Below are positions 35,578 through 44,872 of a stretch of DNA of 64,000 nucleotides, piece after piece. Within the stretch, counting starts at the first letter, position 1, and every line of letters begins with the position of its first letter. The notes beneath the pieces are model-generated. The model saw nothing but the letters and a program-made list of their open reading frames with translations. It did no database searches and was not told the origin of the DNA. The stretch lies in contig DASYDW010000121.1 of NCBI GenBank assembly GCA_036499395.1, positions 1-64,000 on the forward strand. The letters run 5' to 3'. This DNA comes from Pirellulales bacterium. Lineage in GTDB: Bacteria > Planctomycetota > Planctomycetia > Pirellulales > JACPPG01. A program made the translations under genes and the position numbers.

Positions 35578-36972
35578 ATGGCTATCGAGCATTATCAAAA
35601 CGTGATGATCGGTAGTGGCGAAGCTGGCAAGTTTCTGGCTTGGACGCTCGCCAGGCACGGAGAGAAATCGCTTGTCATCGAACGATGGCTCATGGGCGGC
35701 GCCTGCCCGAACGTCGCTTGCCTCCCCAGCAAGAACGTCATTCACAGTGCCAAGGTCGCCGCGCTGGCGAATCACGCCGCCACGTTCGGCGTCAATGTCG
35801 GCTTGGTGAAGATCGACATGCCGGCCGTCATTGCGCACAAGCAGCGTATGATTGATGGACTCATGGAGATTCATCACAAGAACTTCCACGACAGCGGCGC
35901 AGAACTGCAGATGGGGCACGCCCGGCTACTCGATCGTTCGACAGTCGAGATTGCACTGCCCGAAGGGGGCACGCGCGTCGTCACGGCGGAGCGAATCTTC
36001 CTGGCCGTCGGTACGCGAGCAACGCTGCCGGAAGTCCCCGGCCTGGCCGACGCTCGACCGATGACCCACGTCGAGGCGCTGCAACTCGATCATTTGCCAG
36101 AACACCTCGTGATTATTGGCGGAGGATACGTTGGGTTGGAATTCGCACAGGCTCTGCGACGCTTCGGCAGCAGCGTGACAATTCTGCAGCATGGCCGCCA
36201 ATTACTGGAACGCGAAGACCCAGAATTTTCGGCAGCAGTGCTGCAAATCATGCAGGACGAAGGAATTGAAGTCCTGCTTGATACCAATATCGAAAAGGTT
36301 ACCGGCCGTTCAGGCGAATGCGTGCAATTGACCGTGACATCGCCAGCCCTGCGAACAATCGTGGCGACAGACCTGCTCATCGCAACCGGTCGAACGCCAA
36401 ATACTGATCGTTTGGGAACTGAGAAGGCCGGCGTCCGTCTCGACGCGCGGGGTTACATTCAAGTCAACGAACGATTGGAAACCGGCGTCCCCGGCATCTG
36501 GGCCCTCGGCGAATGCGCAGGCAGCCCGCAATTCACGCACGTCAGCTACGACGATTACCGCATAGTGCGCGACAACCTGGCCGGCGGGCACCGCACCACC
36601 CGTAATCGCATCATCCCGTACTGCCTGTTCACCGATCCCGAATTGGCACATGTTGGCCTGTCCGAGCGCGAAGCCAAGGCGCAGGGACTGACCTATCGTC
36701 TATTGCGAATGCCGATGGCGGCCGTCCTGCGCACATTCACGCATGGCGATCAGCGTGGAATGGTCAAAGTTCTGATCGGCCAGGACGATCGCATCCTGGG
36801 ATTCACTGCCCTGGGCGTGGAAGCGAACGAAATGGCCGCCGCGGTCCAGGTCGCGATGCTCGGTAAGCTTCCCTATACCGTCTTGCGCGAGGGGATATTC
36901 CCACATCCCACGACGGCCGAGGCCCTGATGATGCTGTTCGCCGGTCAGCCCTCGCCACCGGACGCCGCATAA
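35578..36972 (+). CDS. Pyridine nucleotide-disulfide oxidoreductase, RclA/mercuric-reductase-like
   Basis: A 464-residue flavoprotein. The FAD site is at the N-terminus (VMIGSGEAGK). The redox-active pair Cys43/Cys48 is in GGACPNVACLPSK, with the NAD(P)H Rossmann VIIGGGYVGLEFAQ near 182. The dimerisation domain has the His-Pro of FPHPTTAEAL. Length and Cys positions fit RclA, a copper(II) reductase protecting against hypochlorous acid, as does the DUF417 neighbour. Mercuric reductase is less likely because there is no N-terminal HMA domain and no mer genes. Confidence 0.8.
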   Translation: MAIEHYQNVMIGSGEAGKFLAWTLARHGEKSLVIERWLMGGACPNVACLPSKNVIHSAKVAALANHAATFGVNVGLVKIDMPAVIAHKQRMIDGLMEIHHKNFHDSGAELQMGHARLLDRSTVEIALPEGGTRVVTAERIFLAVGTRATLPEVPGLADARPMTHVEALQLDHLPEHLVIIGGGYVGLEFAQALRRFGSSVTILQHGRQLLEREDPEFSAAVLQIMQDEGIEVLLDTNIEKVTGRSGECVQLTVTSPALRTIVATDLLIATGRTPNTDRLGTEKAGVRLDARGYIQVNERLETGVPGIWALGECAGSPQFTHVSYDDYRIVRDNLAGGHRTTRNRIIPYCLFTDPELAHVGLSEREAKAQGLTYRLLRMPMAAVLRTFTHGDQRGMVKVLIGQDDRILGFTALGVEANEMAAAVQVAMLGKLPYTVLREGIFPHPTTAEALMMLFAGQPSPPDAA

Positions 36973-37026
36973 CGGTCGCCCCTGCCTGAAAGTGCCGCGG
37001 CCAAGCGTCATTTAATCTGGCGATTT

Positions 37027-37043
37027 GATCAGGCCACCTGATC
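37027..37043. repeat. Short perfect inverted repeat
   Basis: GATCAGG, 3 bases, CCTGATC lies 55 bases after the RclA-like stop. No T run follows, so it is at best a weak terminator or a binding site. Confidence 0.25.
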
Positions 37044-37240
37044 TGACAGCCGTCGCTGGATTCGCGGTCGTGCCGGTTCCGCCGGTCGCAACGCCTGATG
37101 CTTTCTCGCGCACTTTCTCGCGCGAGCGCCGACCAAGGGCGAGCTAGCTTTGTGAGGAATTATGCGCGCACCGGTCGCTCCACAAGGGGTGGCCGTGGAT
37201 CGGGAAACGCGCGCCACGATTTCGCTCATAGGGCCTGGTC

Positions 37241-40051
37241 ATGAACCAACAAGACATGCGGCTTCCTCGCGTTTCCACGCGCTTCAGCAAAAACAACCGG
37301 CCCGCGACGGACAAAGGGGCACGCCGCTCATCACGCAGCACCGCGCTCGAATCGCTCGAGCCGCGCTGGTGCCCCTCGACCGTGCCCGTCACCTTCAACA
37401 TTCCGGCCGATGTCGCGGCGATGGGCGTTTACGCCGAAGTCTCGGGGACGTTGACCGCTAGCTATACCAATAACCAGAACCAGGTGCTCGCCTCGGGTAC
37501 GCTTGTCTTTTACGACTCGTCGATCGGTGATTACAACACCGCCACCAGCTCTTCGGCGCTCACTTTCGAGCTGTCGGGCAACGGCGCTACGATCAACCTG
37601 CCCAATACCCTGATCACCGGCGGACAGATCGTGATTGGCGTCGGCAGCGCGCCCCCCGTCAGTTACTCGTCGGGCAGCATTTCGACCCCGTCGGCGACTA
37701 ACGATCCCAATTACTGGGGGTTGTTCGAATACGCAATCACTTCGGGCGGCCTGGACATCGACCTCTCTGAAGTCGACCAGGTCGGTTTTCCGTTCACCAT
37801 CACCACCACGCCGTCGGCCCCCACGCCAGCCGACGCTGGTGTGGGAATCACGCAGGATCGCGATACCCTGTTCAGTCTCTATAGCCAGTACATTACCGCT
37901 CAAGGTACCGGCGCCGCGCTATTCGACGAAGCGATCTCGGCCGAAAGTCCCTATCGTATTCTCGCGCCGCAACACTTGATCGAAGGGACCCAAGCGCCGG
38001 TGACGAATTCCGTCACCTATTCAGCGAATGGCAACCTCACGATTGGCGACACCTATTACTACTGGGTGACGGCCACCGACGCGTCGGGCGAAACGACCGT
38101 CAGCAACGTTCAGCAAGCCGTGCCATACAACGACTCGCAGAACGGTTCAAACACCCCGATGGCAACCGTCGATCTCACCTGGAGCGCATCGCCAGGCGCG
38201 ACGGGATACAACATTTATCGCAGCCAGACCAACGATCCCACAACGGCCGGCCTGGTCGGCAGCAGCACCACGACCAGCTACTCGGATACGGGCACTACCC
38301 CGGGCGTGGCGCCTCCCACGAACAGCTACACCTACAACGCGCTGAACGCCTATTTCAATCCGGCGATCAATAGTTTCTTCTCGCATTACACGGCCGCCGG
38401 CTCGTTCACGATCAATCGCGACGGCTTCACATTCACAGGCCAGGTCGACACGAATTACCAGACCGAAGGCCACACATATACGGTTCTCGAGCTGACGTCC
38501 ACGTCGCTACCCAGCCAGACCTTCCTGGTTTTCGAACCTTATTTCAGCAGCAATACGAATATCGCGGGCGCGCCGCCGGCCCCGTCGTGGATGCCTCATG
38601 CCGATCAATCGCCGGCAGCGATGATTATGGCCAACGACGGTGTGTTTAACGACGGCGGCTACGAGCCCGGCGTAGACGCAGGAACCTTGTCCGACCTGGA
38701 GAACTCGATCGTTTCGGCATTCAATCGCGGCATTGCCGATACCTTCACGATCGCACCGAACAACTGGGCGGCCGAACCATCATTGAATTCCGTGACCGCC
38801 ACCGCGGGCAGTGGAATCCCGGCAGGCACCTACTACTACGTCATCACCGCCACGAATACCTTTGGCGAAACCACGACCAGCATCGAGCGCGCCGCCACCA
38901 CCACGTCCACCAACGGCCAGGTCACCCTTTCTTGGACGCCCGAAGACGGTCCCACGCAGGGCGATGCTGATGGACCGACACAGTACAACATTTATCGCAG
39001 TTTAACGTCGGGCAGCGGCTACCAATTGGTCGGCACCGCACTGAACGACGGCGTAAACCCCGCCATTACCTACATCGATAGCGCGGCCACGGGCACCGCG
39101 CAGACGCCTCCGATGTATTACGCCCCTAATAGCACGTCGAACTGGTATGCAGGATTCTTGCATCAGAACAGCACCACCAATCCGACGTCCGGCGTCAGCA
39201 TCAATGGCCTGGCCTACGGATACCCGTACGACGATCAAGGAGGCGATTCGACCAACTTCCAGGCGAATTTTACTGCCGTGCAAATCAACCTGATGCCCTG
39301 GAGCACGACGCCTTCGCCCAGCCACAATCCCACGAACCCCTCCGACATCGAAATCTTGGCGCAACCGACGTCCGGCGTACTCGGCGCGACCAACTCGATT
39401 ACGTTCGAAACGGTCAACGACCAGGGGCTTCCTTACGGTGCCACGGTGAGAATCCAATTCGTCGAAGCCGAGCAGCTACATACCTACACCGTCACGACGG
39501 ACCAGGTGACCGGCATCGGAACCTTCACGTTCAAAAACTTCGAGGTCGGAGGCAACATCATCGAACTCGATTTCAACGACAACAGCATCCCTCAGTTCAG
39601 CGACATGTTCATCGTGTTTGTCGGCTTCCTGCCGGGGACTGATGCCTTGAATTTCTCCTCGATTGGACAAACGGTTAACGTCTCAGCGCTGGGTCAAAAT
39701 GCACTGCCCGCGACGGACGTGCCCGCCTCGACCTATACATCCTGGGCGAATGCTGTCCCTTGGATGCCGGTCGACGGCGCGATCAATTCGTTTGGTGGCG
39801 TCACACGTATTGACTCGCTCGAAACCGGCCCGCTCGGACTGTTTCAGCAACTCGGCCGGGGTGGGCATGGCACGGCGCCGGTCGAAGAATTGCCCCCCAA
39901 GAGCGATGAGTACGAATCGGGCGCCGCGCAGGCGTTGCTCGACCTGGACGAGATCCTCGACGACATCGCCCGCGCGATGGATACCAAAGCTGCCCAGGCG
40001 AAATCGCAGGCAGGCCGCGTCACGCAAACGGGACCTGCTAAGAAGTTTTAG
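37241..40051 (+). CDS. LEPR-type surface protein with GH64/thaumatin-like domain and two Fn3-like inserts
   Basis: A 936-residue exported protein. The N-terminus is basic and carries ALESLEPRWCPS, the planctomycete LEPR leader. A beta-1,3-glucanase (GH64-like) domain begins near residue 45. GLFEYAITSGG and DLSEVDQVGFPF hold Glu and Asp at the positions of the GH64 catalytic pair, and YRILAPQ follows. Fn3-like modules (about 250-365 and 510-630) interrupt this domain, both with a YNIYRS strand. GH64-like sequence resumes between and after them (SGVSINGLAYGYPYDDQG). A 150-residue Ig-like and acidic C-terminus ends it. Its stop overlaps the convergent tetR-type gene. Confidence 0.75.
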   Translation: MNQQDMRLPRVSTRFSKNNRPATDKGARRSSRSTALESLEPRWCPSTVPVTFNIPADVAAMGVYAEVSGTLTASYTNNQNQVLASGTLVFYDSSIGDYNTATSSSALTFELSGNGATINLPNTLITGGQIVIGVGSAPPVSYSSGSISTPSATNDPNYWGLFEYAITSGGLDIDLSEVDQVGFPFTITTTPSAPTPADAGVGITQDRDTLFSLYSQYITAQGTGAALFDEAISAESPYRILAPQHLIEGTQAPVTNSVTYSANGNLTIGDTYYYWVTATDASGETTVSNVQQAVPYNDSQNGSNTPMATVDLTWSASPGATGYNIYRSQTNDPTTAGLVGSSTTTSYSDTGTTPGVAPPTNSYTYNALNAYFNPAINSFFSHYTAAGSFTINRDGFTFTGQVDTNYQTEGHTYTVLELTSTSLPSQTFLVFEPYFSSNTNIAGAPPAPSWMPHADQSPAAMIMANDGVFNDGGYEPGVDAGTLSDLENSIVSAFNRGIADTFTIAPNNWAAEPSLNSVTATAGSGIPAGTYYYVITATNTFGETTTSIERAATTTSTNGQVTLSWTPEDGPTQGDADGPTQYNIYRSLTSGSGYQLVGTALNDGVNPAITYIDSAATGTAQTPPMYYAPNSTSNWYAGFLHQNSTTNPTSGVSINGLAYGYPYDDQGGDSTNFQANFTAVQINLMPWSTTPSPSHNPTNPSDIEILAQPTSGVLGATNSITFETVNDQGLPYGATVRIQFVEAEQLHTYTVTTDQVTGIGTFTFKNFEVGGNIIELDFNDNSIPQFSDMFIVFVGFLPGTDALNFSSIGQTVNVSALGQNALPATDVPASTYTSWANAVPWMPVDGAINSFGGVTRIDSLETGPLGLFQQLGRGGHGTAPVEELPPKSDEYESGAAQALLDLDEILDDIARAMDTKAAQAKSQAGRVTQTGPAKKF

Positions 40052-40734
40052 GTCTTTCTCGATTTCGAAACAGACGAAAGTTTACCTCTCGTCTGTTTGT
40101 TGGACGCGGCTTTGTGCCTTGGTCCCACGCTTACGCGTTCATTCTTATTCTGTCGCTTCGAGCCCAAGACTCGTCGCGCCGTACGGCGGCAACTGGCCAG
40201 GATCTCGGCCGAGGTTTCGGCGCTCTCGACCATTCGCGACAAAAGAAGCCCGCCAATTTCCAGCGCCACCAGGCCCCATAGTTCCTCGACCGGTAGCGCT
40301 CCGTTGGCCGGCAGATGGCGCCCCAGCTCGGCCCACAACTGTTGCAGGCCTGCCTCGCAAGACTGCTTTACCCTTGAGTCACCGCGGGCGATATCCGACG
40401 CCAGCGCCGCGAAGACGCATCCATTGGCCAACTCCTGGCAATGGGCGCTGCTGAGATAGCCGGCCGTGAAGCGTTCGGTCCAAGGGAACTGGTCATCCTC
40501 GGGAATCATCCGCATCGTGTCGAGCGATTGTTGGACGCCGTGTTCGACGGCTGCCTGCACCAGGTCCGATTTCGAGGGAAAGTGCCGATAGAATCCGCCG
40601 ACCGTCTGCCCCAACTCCTCCATGATTTGCTTCAGGCCGGCCGCGCTGACCCCGTCGCGACGAAACGTCGTTACGGCGGCTTCGACCATGCGCCGTCGTG
40701 TTTCGTCTTTGTGTTCCGGACTATAACGAGCCAT
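40048..40734 (-). CDS. TetR-family transcriptional regulator
   Basis: A 228-residue regulator. The N-terminal helix-turn-helix reads RRRMVEAAVTTFRRDGVSAAGLKQIMEEL then GGFYRHFPSK. A TetR_C-type ligand domain follows, and a basic C-terminal tail of about 35 residues is unusual. It starts 10 bases after the molybdopterin oxidoreductase stop, so the two are one operon and it probably controls that operon. Confidence 0.88.
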   Translation of the reverse strand: MARYSPEHKDETRRRMVEAAVTTFRRDGVSAAGLKQIMEELGQTVGGFYRHFPSKSDLVQAAVEHGVQQSLDTMRMIPEDDQFPWTERFTAGYLSSAHCQELANGCVFAALASDIARGDSRVKQSCEAGLQQLWAELGRHLPANGALPVEELWGLVALEIGGLLLSRMVESAETSAEILASCRRTARRVLGSKRQNKNERVSVGPRHKAASNKQTRGKLSSVSKSRKT

Positions 40735-40744
40735 CGGCAGGTTC

Positions 40745-43147
40745 TCAGGGCGTTAGCAAGCTTTCACGTATTTCCCCGACCGCCGCCTCTTCGTCGGGTG
40801 CGACCGGCCGCACCCGCACGGGCACGTGCTTATGAAACGGAACCTTTGACAGCGGGTCGCAGTGGTCGCTGGCAGTCAAGAAATTGATCGCCGGACCGTT
40901 CCGTGATTCGTCGCCAGGGCCCCCTTCGTACATTCCGAAGCCATGCGGTAGTGAGACAAGTCCCGGGCGGACCTCGTCGGTGACTTCTACGCGTACGCAA
41001 ACTGCGGACCGTGACGATTCGCACCACGCGCGACCGCCGTCCTCCAACTCCAATCGCGCGGCGTCTGTCGAGTGCACCTTCAGAGCGCCGTCTGGATCCT
41101 GTTTGCGCCATGACGCTTCGCGATAAATCGTGTTCGCGTTATAGCTCCGCCGCTCGCCCGCCTGCAGCACGAGCGGGAAATCTGCCGCACCCGGAGCCCG
41201 ACAAGCGGAGTCGATCAGCGCCAGCGATCGCGCTTCAGCCAACAATTCGGGAATCGTTAACTGAATTCGTCCGTCGGGATGCTTTAGCAGAGACCACGTG
41301 TCCTCATATTCATGCATGCTGACGAGCGTGCCTGACGGGCTGTGTAGGATTTTTTGAAACAGCGCCTCGGCTAATCCGGCCCCCTGATCTTTGATGCCGG
41401 CCCGCTCGACACAAGCCTTGCCGTAACGGCGGACAAAATTCTGACACAGGCCCCAGACTAGCGCCGCTGCGGACGCACCATTGGGTAATGCCTTTCCTAG
41501 CGTCTCGTGTAGCACCAGCGGCAAATGAGCCCGCAGCTTTGGTCGCCGCTTGAGCGTCAGCGCCAGCGCCAGGGGAAACAACCGCAACCGTGGAAACATG
41601 CGATCAATCTTCGCGACTTTCCGCAGCCAGGGAAAACGATCGGGCAACGCACCCATGGCTACGGCCAAGCGACGATGGATCTCGGGCTCGGGCAAAGATT
41701 CTCCGGCCGGCGCCAACACCGGTCGCCGGAGATGAAAGTAATTCGCGGGGAACTCTAGGTTGAAGAACGTCGCCTCGTATTTCTCGAATTGCGTCGCCGC
41801 CGGCAGCACGTAATGCGCCAGCCGCGCCGTTTCGGTCAAGGCGACGTCGATTACGACCAGCAGCTCCAGCTTATTAAACGCCTTCCGATAGGCGCGCGTG
41901 TCAGCGCCGGTGATCAGCGGATTACCACTTTCCACGAACACGCTGCGAATACGCTGCGGATGATCGTTGTCGATCTCGAGCGGCAGCACATTCGGCGGAT
42001 AGAGCCCGGCGATCTCCTGCGCGCCGGTGACTTTGGTCGTTCTTCCCCCTTCGCTCGGATCCTTGGAATGCCGGACGAGCGGCGCGACGGCAGAGTGAAA
42101 CACATTCGTGCCAGGCTCGCCGAAATGGCCCGTAATCAGAAACAAGAGCTTGGCCAGATAAGTATTCAGCGTGCTATGCGTTGAATGCTCAAGCCCCAAG
42201 TCGGTGCGGATGCATGCCCGCTCAGCCTGCGCGTAATCGCGGGCCACGCTGCGCACGGCGTGCGGATCGAGCCCTGCCTCGCGGGCGTAATCGTCGACCG
42301 GGATCGCTTGCAGCACCGCCTCGACTTCGGCGAAGCCGACGGTTCTCGCGGCGATGAACTGCCGATCGACCAGTCTCTCTTGCACAATCGTCCCTAGCAT
42401 CGCCAGCAGCAGGTGGGCATCGCCACCGGGTCGCACGGCCAGATGCACGTCGGCACGTTCCGCCGTCTCGGTGCGGCGCGGATCGACCACGACCAACTTT
42501 CGACGCGGGTCTTTGGCGATCTCCTGCAGCACGAGTCGCGCACGGGGGAAACCGTGCGACTGCCAGGGATTCGCGCCGATCACAAGCAAAAAATCGGCGT
42601 GCTCAACGTCTTCAGTCGGATGGCAGGCCTGATCGCCGAAAAGTTTCCCGTCGACCCAAAAGCCGCCCGTCTTTTCTTGCGCCAACGCCGTGTAGACGTA
42701 GCGCGTGCCGAGTGCGACCCGCAGCGAGGTGCTATGGGCCCCGCCGAGATGATTCCCTTGCCCGCCGCCGCCATAATACGCAAAAGCGTCGCCACCGTGT
42801 GCGGCGCGAATCGACTGGGCCTTGGCGGCAATTTCGGCAATGGCCGTCGCCCACGAGATTTCTTCGAAGGTCCCGTCCGCTGCGCGACGTAAGGGGCGCG
42901 TTATCCGACTGCGGCCGTTCTGATAGTAATCCAATCGCAACGCTTTCTGACAGGTATAACCCTGCGACATCGGATGTGCGCGATCTCCGCGAATCCGCAA
43001 CAAATGGCCATCGACCGCAGCGACCTCGATGCCGCAGTTCAAGCTGCACAGAATGCAGGCCGTGTGGTGCGTGCCGCCGACATCCGCAGCATTTTTTGTA
43101 AGCCGGGACACGTCATCCTGGGAATTCGTTGCGTCATGGCCAGGCAT
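40745..43147 (-). CDS. Molybdopterin-dependent oxidoreductase (formate dehydrogenase-like)
   Basis: An 800-residue catalytic subunit of the DMSO-reductase superfamily. The [4Fe-4S] ligands are Cys31, Cys34, Cys38 and Cys66 (CILCSLNC, then YTCQKALR). Mo-cofactor domains follow with GANPWQSHGFPRARL and VVVDPRRTETAERAD. The C-terminal cap domain has RSYNANTIYREASWRK and VSLPHGFG. No Tat signal is seen, so it is cytoplasmic. Electron partner and substrate are unknown; homologous genes often carry a TetR neighbour as here. It is the first gene of a two-gene operon. Confidence 0.85.
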   Translation of the reverse strand: MPGHDATNSQDDVSRLTKNAADVGGTHHTACILCSLNCGIEVAAVDGHLLRIRGDRAHPMSQGYTCQKALRLDYYQNGRSRITRPLRRAADGTFEEISWATAIAEIAAKAQSIRAAHGGDAFAYYGGGGQGNHLGGAHSTSLRVALGTRYVYTALAQEKTGGFWVDGKLFGDQACHPTEDVEHADFLLVIGANPWQSHGFPRARLVLQEIAKDPRRKLVVVDPRRTETAERADVHLAVRPGGDAHLLLAMLGTIVQERLVDRQFIAARTVGFAEVEAVLQAIPVDDYAREAGLDPHAVRSVARDYAQAERACIRTDLGLEHSTHSTLNTYLAKLLFLITGHFGEPGTNVFHSAVAPLVRHSKDPSEGGRTTKVTGAQEIAGLYPPNVLPLEIDNDHPQRIRSVFVESGNPLITGADTRAYRKAFNKLELLVVIDVALTETARLAHYVLPAATQFEKYEATFFNLEFPANYFHLRRPVLAPAGESLPEPEIHRRLAVAMGALPDRFPWLRKVAKIDRMFPRLRLFPLALALTLKRRPKLRAHLPLVLHETLGKALPNGASAAALVWGLCQNFVRRYGKACVERAGIKDQGAGLAEALFQKILHSPSGTLVSMHEYEDTWSLLKHPDGRIQLTIPELLAEARSLALIDSACRAPGAADFPLVLQAGERRSYNANTIYREASWRKQDPDGALKVHSTDAARLELEDGGRAWCESSRSAVCVRVEVTDEVRPGLVSLPHGFGMYEGGPGDESRNGPAINFLTASDHCDPLSKVPFHKHVPVRVRPVAPDEEAAVGEIRESLLTP

Positions 43148-43316
43148 ATCGCACTCCTCAGCAGAAGACTTCGGGAGCGAATCGAATGGAAACGGACTCA
43201 GGCCGCAGGAACGAATTGGATTATAGATATAATCTCATCGGCCGCAAGAAAAACCGAAGTCGACGGAGGTGTTACGTGCGGCGCCCATTGACGATCGCAA
43301 GGCCATCGGCCGTGCC

Positions 43317-44723
43317 TCAACGCGACTGCAGTCGCCCAGCGAGCGCCGCAAAAATCGAATACATCGCATGGAAATACGTGCGCGCTTCATCCAGCGGCAT
43401 CACCAGCGGTGGGCTGACGCGCAGCACCTTGCCGGCCAATGGCCCCAGCAGATGGATGGCCAATCCGGCATCGTCGCCGCGATAGCAGGCTTCGACCGCG
43501 GCAACTGCCACCTGCGCGGCCGAATACTGCCCGACCGTGGCGCATTCAACGCCCCACACCACACCTTCGCCACGCACGTTGGCCACGCACGGCAGTTCGC
43601 ACAGCCGTGACAGCCCCTCTTCGATCACCGCCGACAGTTCTTGCGCATGACCGATGATGTCGCGGCCTTCGAACTCGTCGAGTGTAGCCAGCACCGCGGC
43701 ACTCGACAGTGGATTCGCGCTCCAGGTATCGGAACCTTCGCCGTAATGCATCGCCGCGAACAAGTCGGCACGCCCTACCGCGGCGCTCACCGGCACGCCA
43801 TTTCCTAGCCCTTTGCCCAGCACCACCAGATCCGGCTCGACGCCATACTCGGTAAACGCGAACAGCGATCCAGTGCGGCCGAAATTGGCCTGCACCTCAT
43901 CCAGAATGAAGATAATGTCGTTGTCGCGGCAGAAGCGCTCGAGCAACTGCAGATATTCCTTCTGCGGATGATACGAACCGCCTCCGCCGAGATATGGCTC
44001 GGTAATCAAGCACGCGATCCGCTCGCCGAATTCCTTCCGGCACGCCACCAGGTCCGCAATATACGGCGCCAGACCGAGCGGCTGTCGGCGCCGCTCGATG
44101 TTTTCGCACTCTTCGCGCGGGAAGCCGATGAAGCGCACGCGTGGATCGCGCTCGGGATCGGTCTCGCAGCCTGTCACGGCGCCGGCCAATCCTTTCTTGC
44201 CATGAAACCCATGCCGCGTGGCCAGGATAATGTCGCTGCCAGGCCGGCGATCGAGCGCGGTCCACAACGCCTTTTGAATCGCCTCGCTGCCGCTGGCCGC
44301 CCACATCACTTGTTCGCAGCGCCCACCACCAGGCTGGCTTTGCAACAGTGCAATCAGCCGTTCACTGGCACGGGTATCAAGTTCTGTGATGGCGTTGTAT
44401 GCCGTCAGCGGAACAGCCGGAAAAAACTCGCCCGACTGTTTGAAGTCCCACATGCCCAAGTATTCGATAACGCGTCGCCACCAGCCGGCCGGATTGTGGC
44501 CGAGATTCGCCACCAGCACGCCCGAGCTGAAGTCGGCCAGCATCCGCCCCTCGGGCGTCCAGTGATACGATCCGGCACTGCGCTCGATGACGGTCAACGT
44601 CGGCGTATAAGTTCGCAGTGCCACCGGCTCGACCGCCGCGGCACGGCGCCGCACCGAGTTCGATTGCTCTTCACCGCGATGTTCGATCACTCCAGCCAGC
44701 GCGGATTCAAAAGATTGGGCCAT
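43317..44723 (-). CDS. Class III PLP-dependent aminotransferase
   Basis: A protein of about 468 residues. The cofactor-binding order is clear: ASGSEAIQKALW (phosphate site), ATRHGFHGKKG, the Asp of FILDEVQANFGRTG, and the Schiff-base Lys in LVVLGKGLGNGVP. Family members use amino acids such as acetylornithine, 4-aminobutyrate or beta-amino acids; the substrate is not readable. Start ATG 44723 is chosen because the longer reading to 44855 runs through a repeat hairpin. The downstream neighbour on the same strand is a Gfo/Idh oxidoreductase gene located upstream in transcription. Confidence 0.85.
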   Translation of the reverse strand: MAQSFESALAGVIEHRGEEQSNSVRRRAAAVEPVALRTYTPTLTVIERSAGSYHWTPEGRMLADFSSGVLVANLGHNPAGWWRRVIEYLGMWDFKQSGEFFPAVPLTAYNAITELDTRASERLIALLQSQPGGGRCEQVMWAASGSEAIQKALWTALDRRPGSDIILATRHGFHGKKGLAGAVTGCETDPERDPRVRFIGFPREECENIERRRQPLGLAPYIADLVACRKEFGERIACLITEPYLGGGGSYHPQKEYLQLLERFCRDNDIIFILDEVQANFGRTGSLFAFTEYGVEPDLVVLGKGLGNGVPVSAAVGRADLFAAMHYGEGSDTWSANPLSSAAVLATLDEFEGRDIIGHAQELSAVIEEGLSRLCELPCVANVRGEGVVWGVECATVGQYSAAQVAVAAVEACYRGDDAGLAIHLLGPLAGKVLRVSPPLVMPLDEARTYFHAMYSIFAALAGRLQSR

Positions 44724-44791
44724 AGATGTCACTCTCGTCTTACGAACAATCGCGAATAAAGAACCACCGCGAATAAAGTTGTCTCGTTTAC

Positions 44792-44816
44792 CCCTCTCCC
44801 CCGCGGGGGGAGAGGG
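44792..44816. repeat. REP-like hairpin in intergenic region
   Basis: A perfect 11-bp stem, CCCTCTCCCCC / GGGGGAGAGGG, with a 3-base loop, followed by TAGGGTGAGGGGG. This kind of element is widely dispersed in planctomycete and other genomes and often gets translated as PLTLPSPPAGERG. It may stabilise the transcript end between the Gfo/Idh gene and the aminotransferase. Confidence 0.7.
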
Positions 44817-44872
44817 TAGGGTGAGGGGGCAGTGCTCAGCCTTAGCCACAAACAAAATGCTGCCACGCGCCG

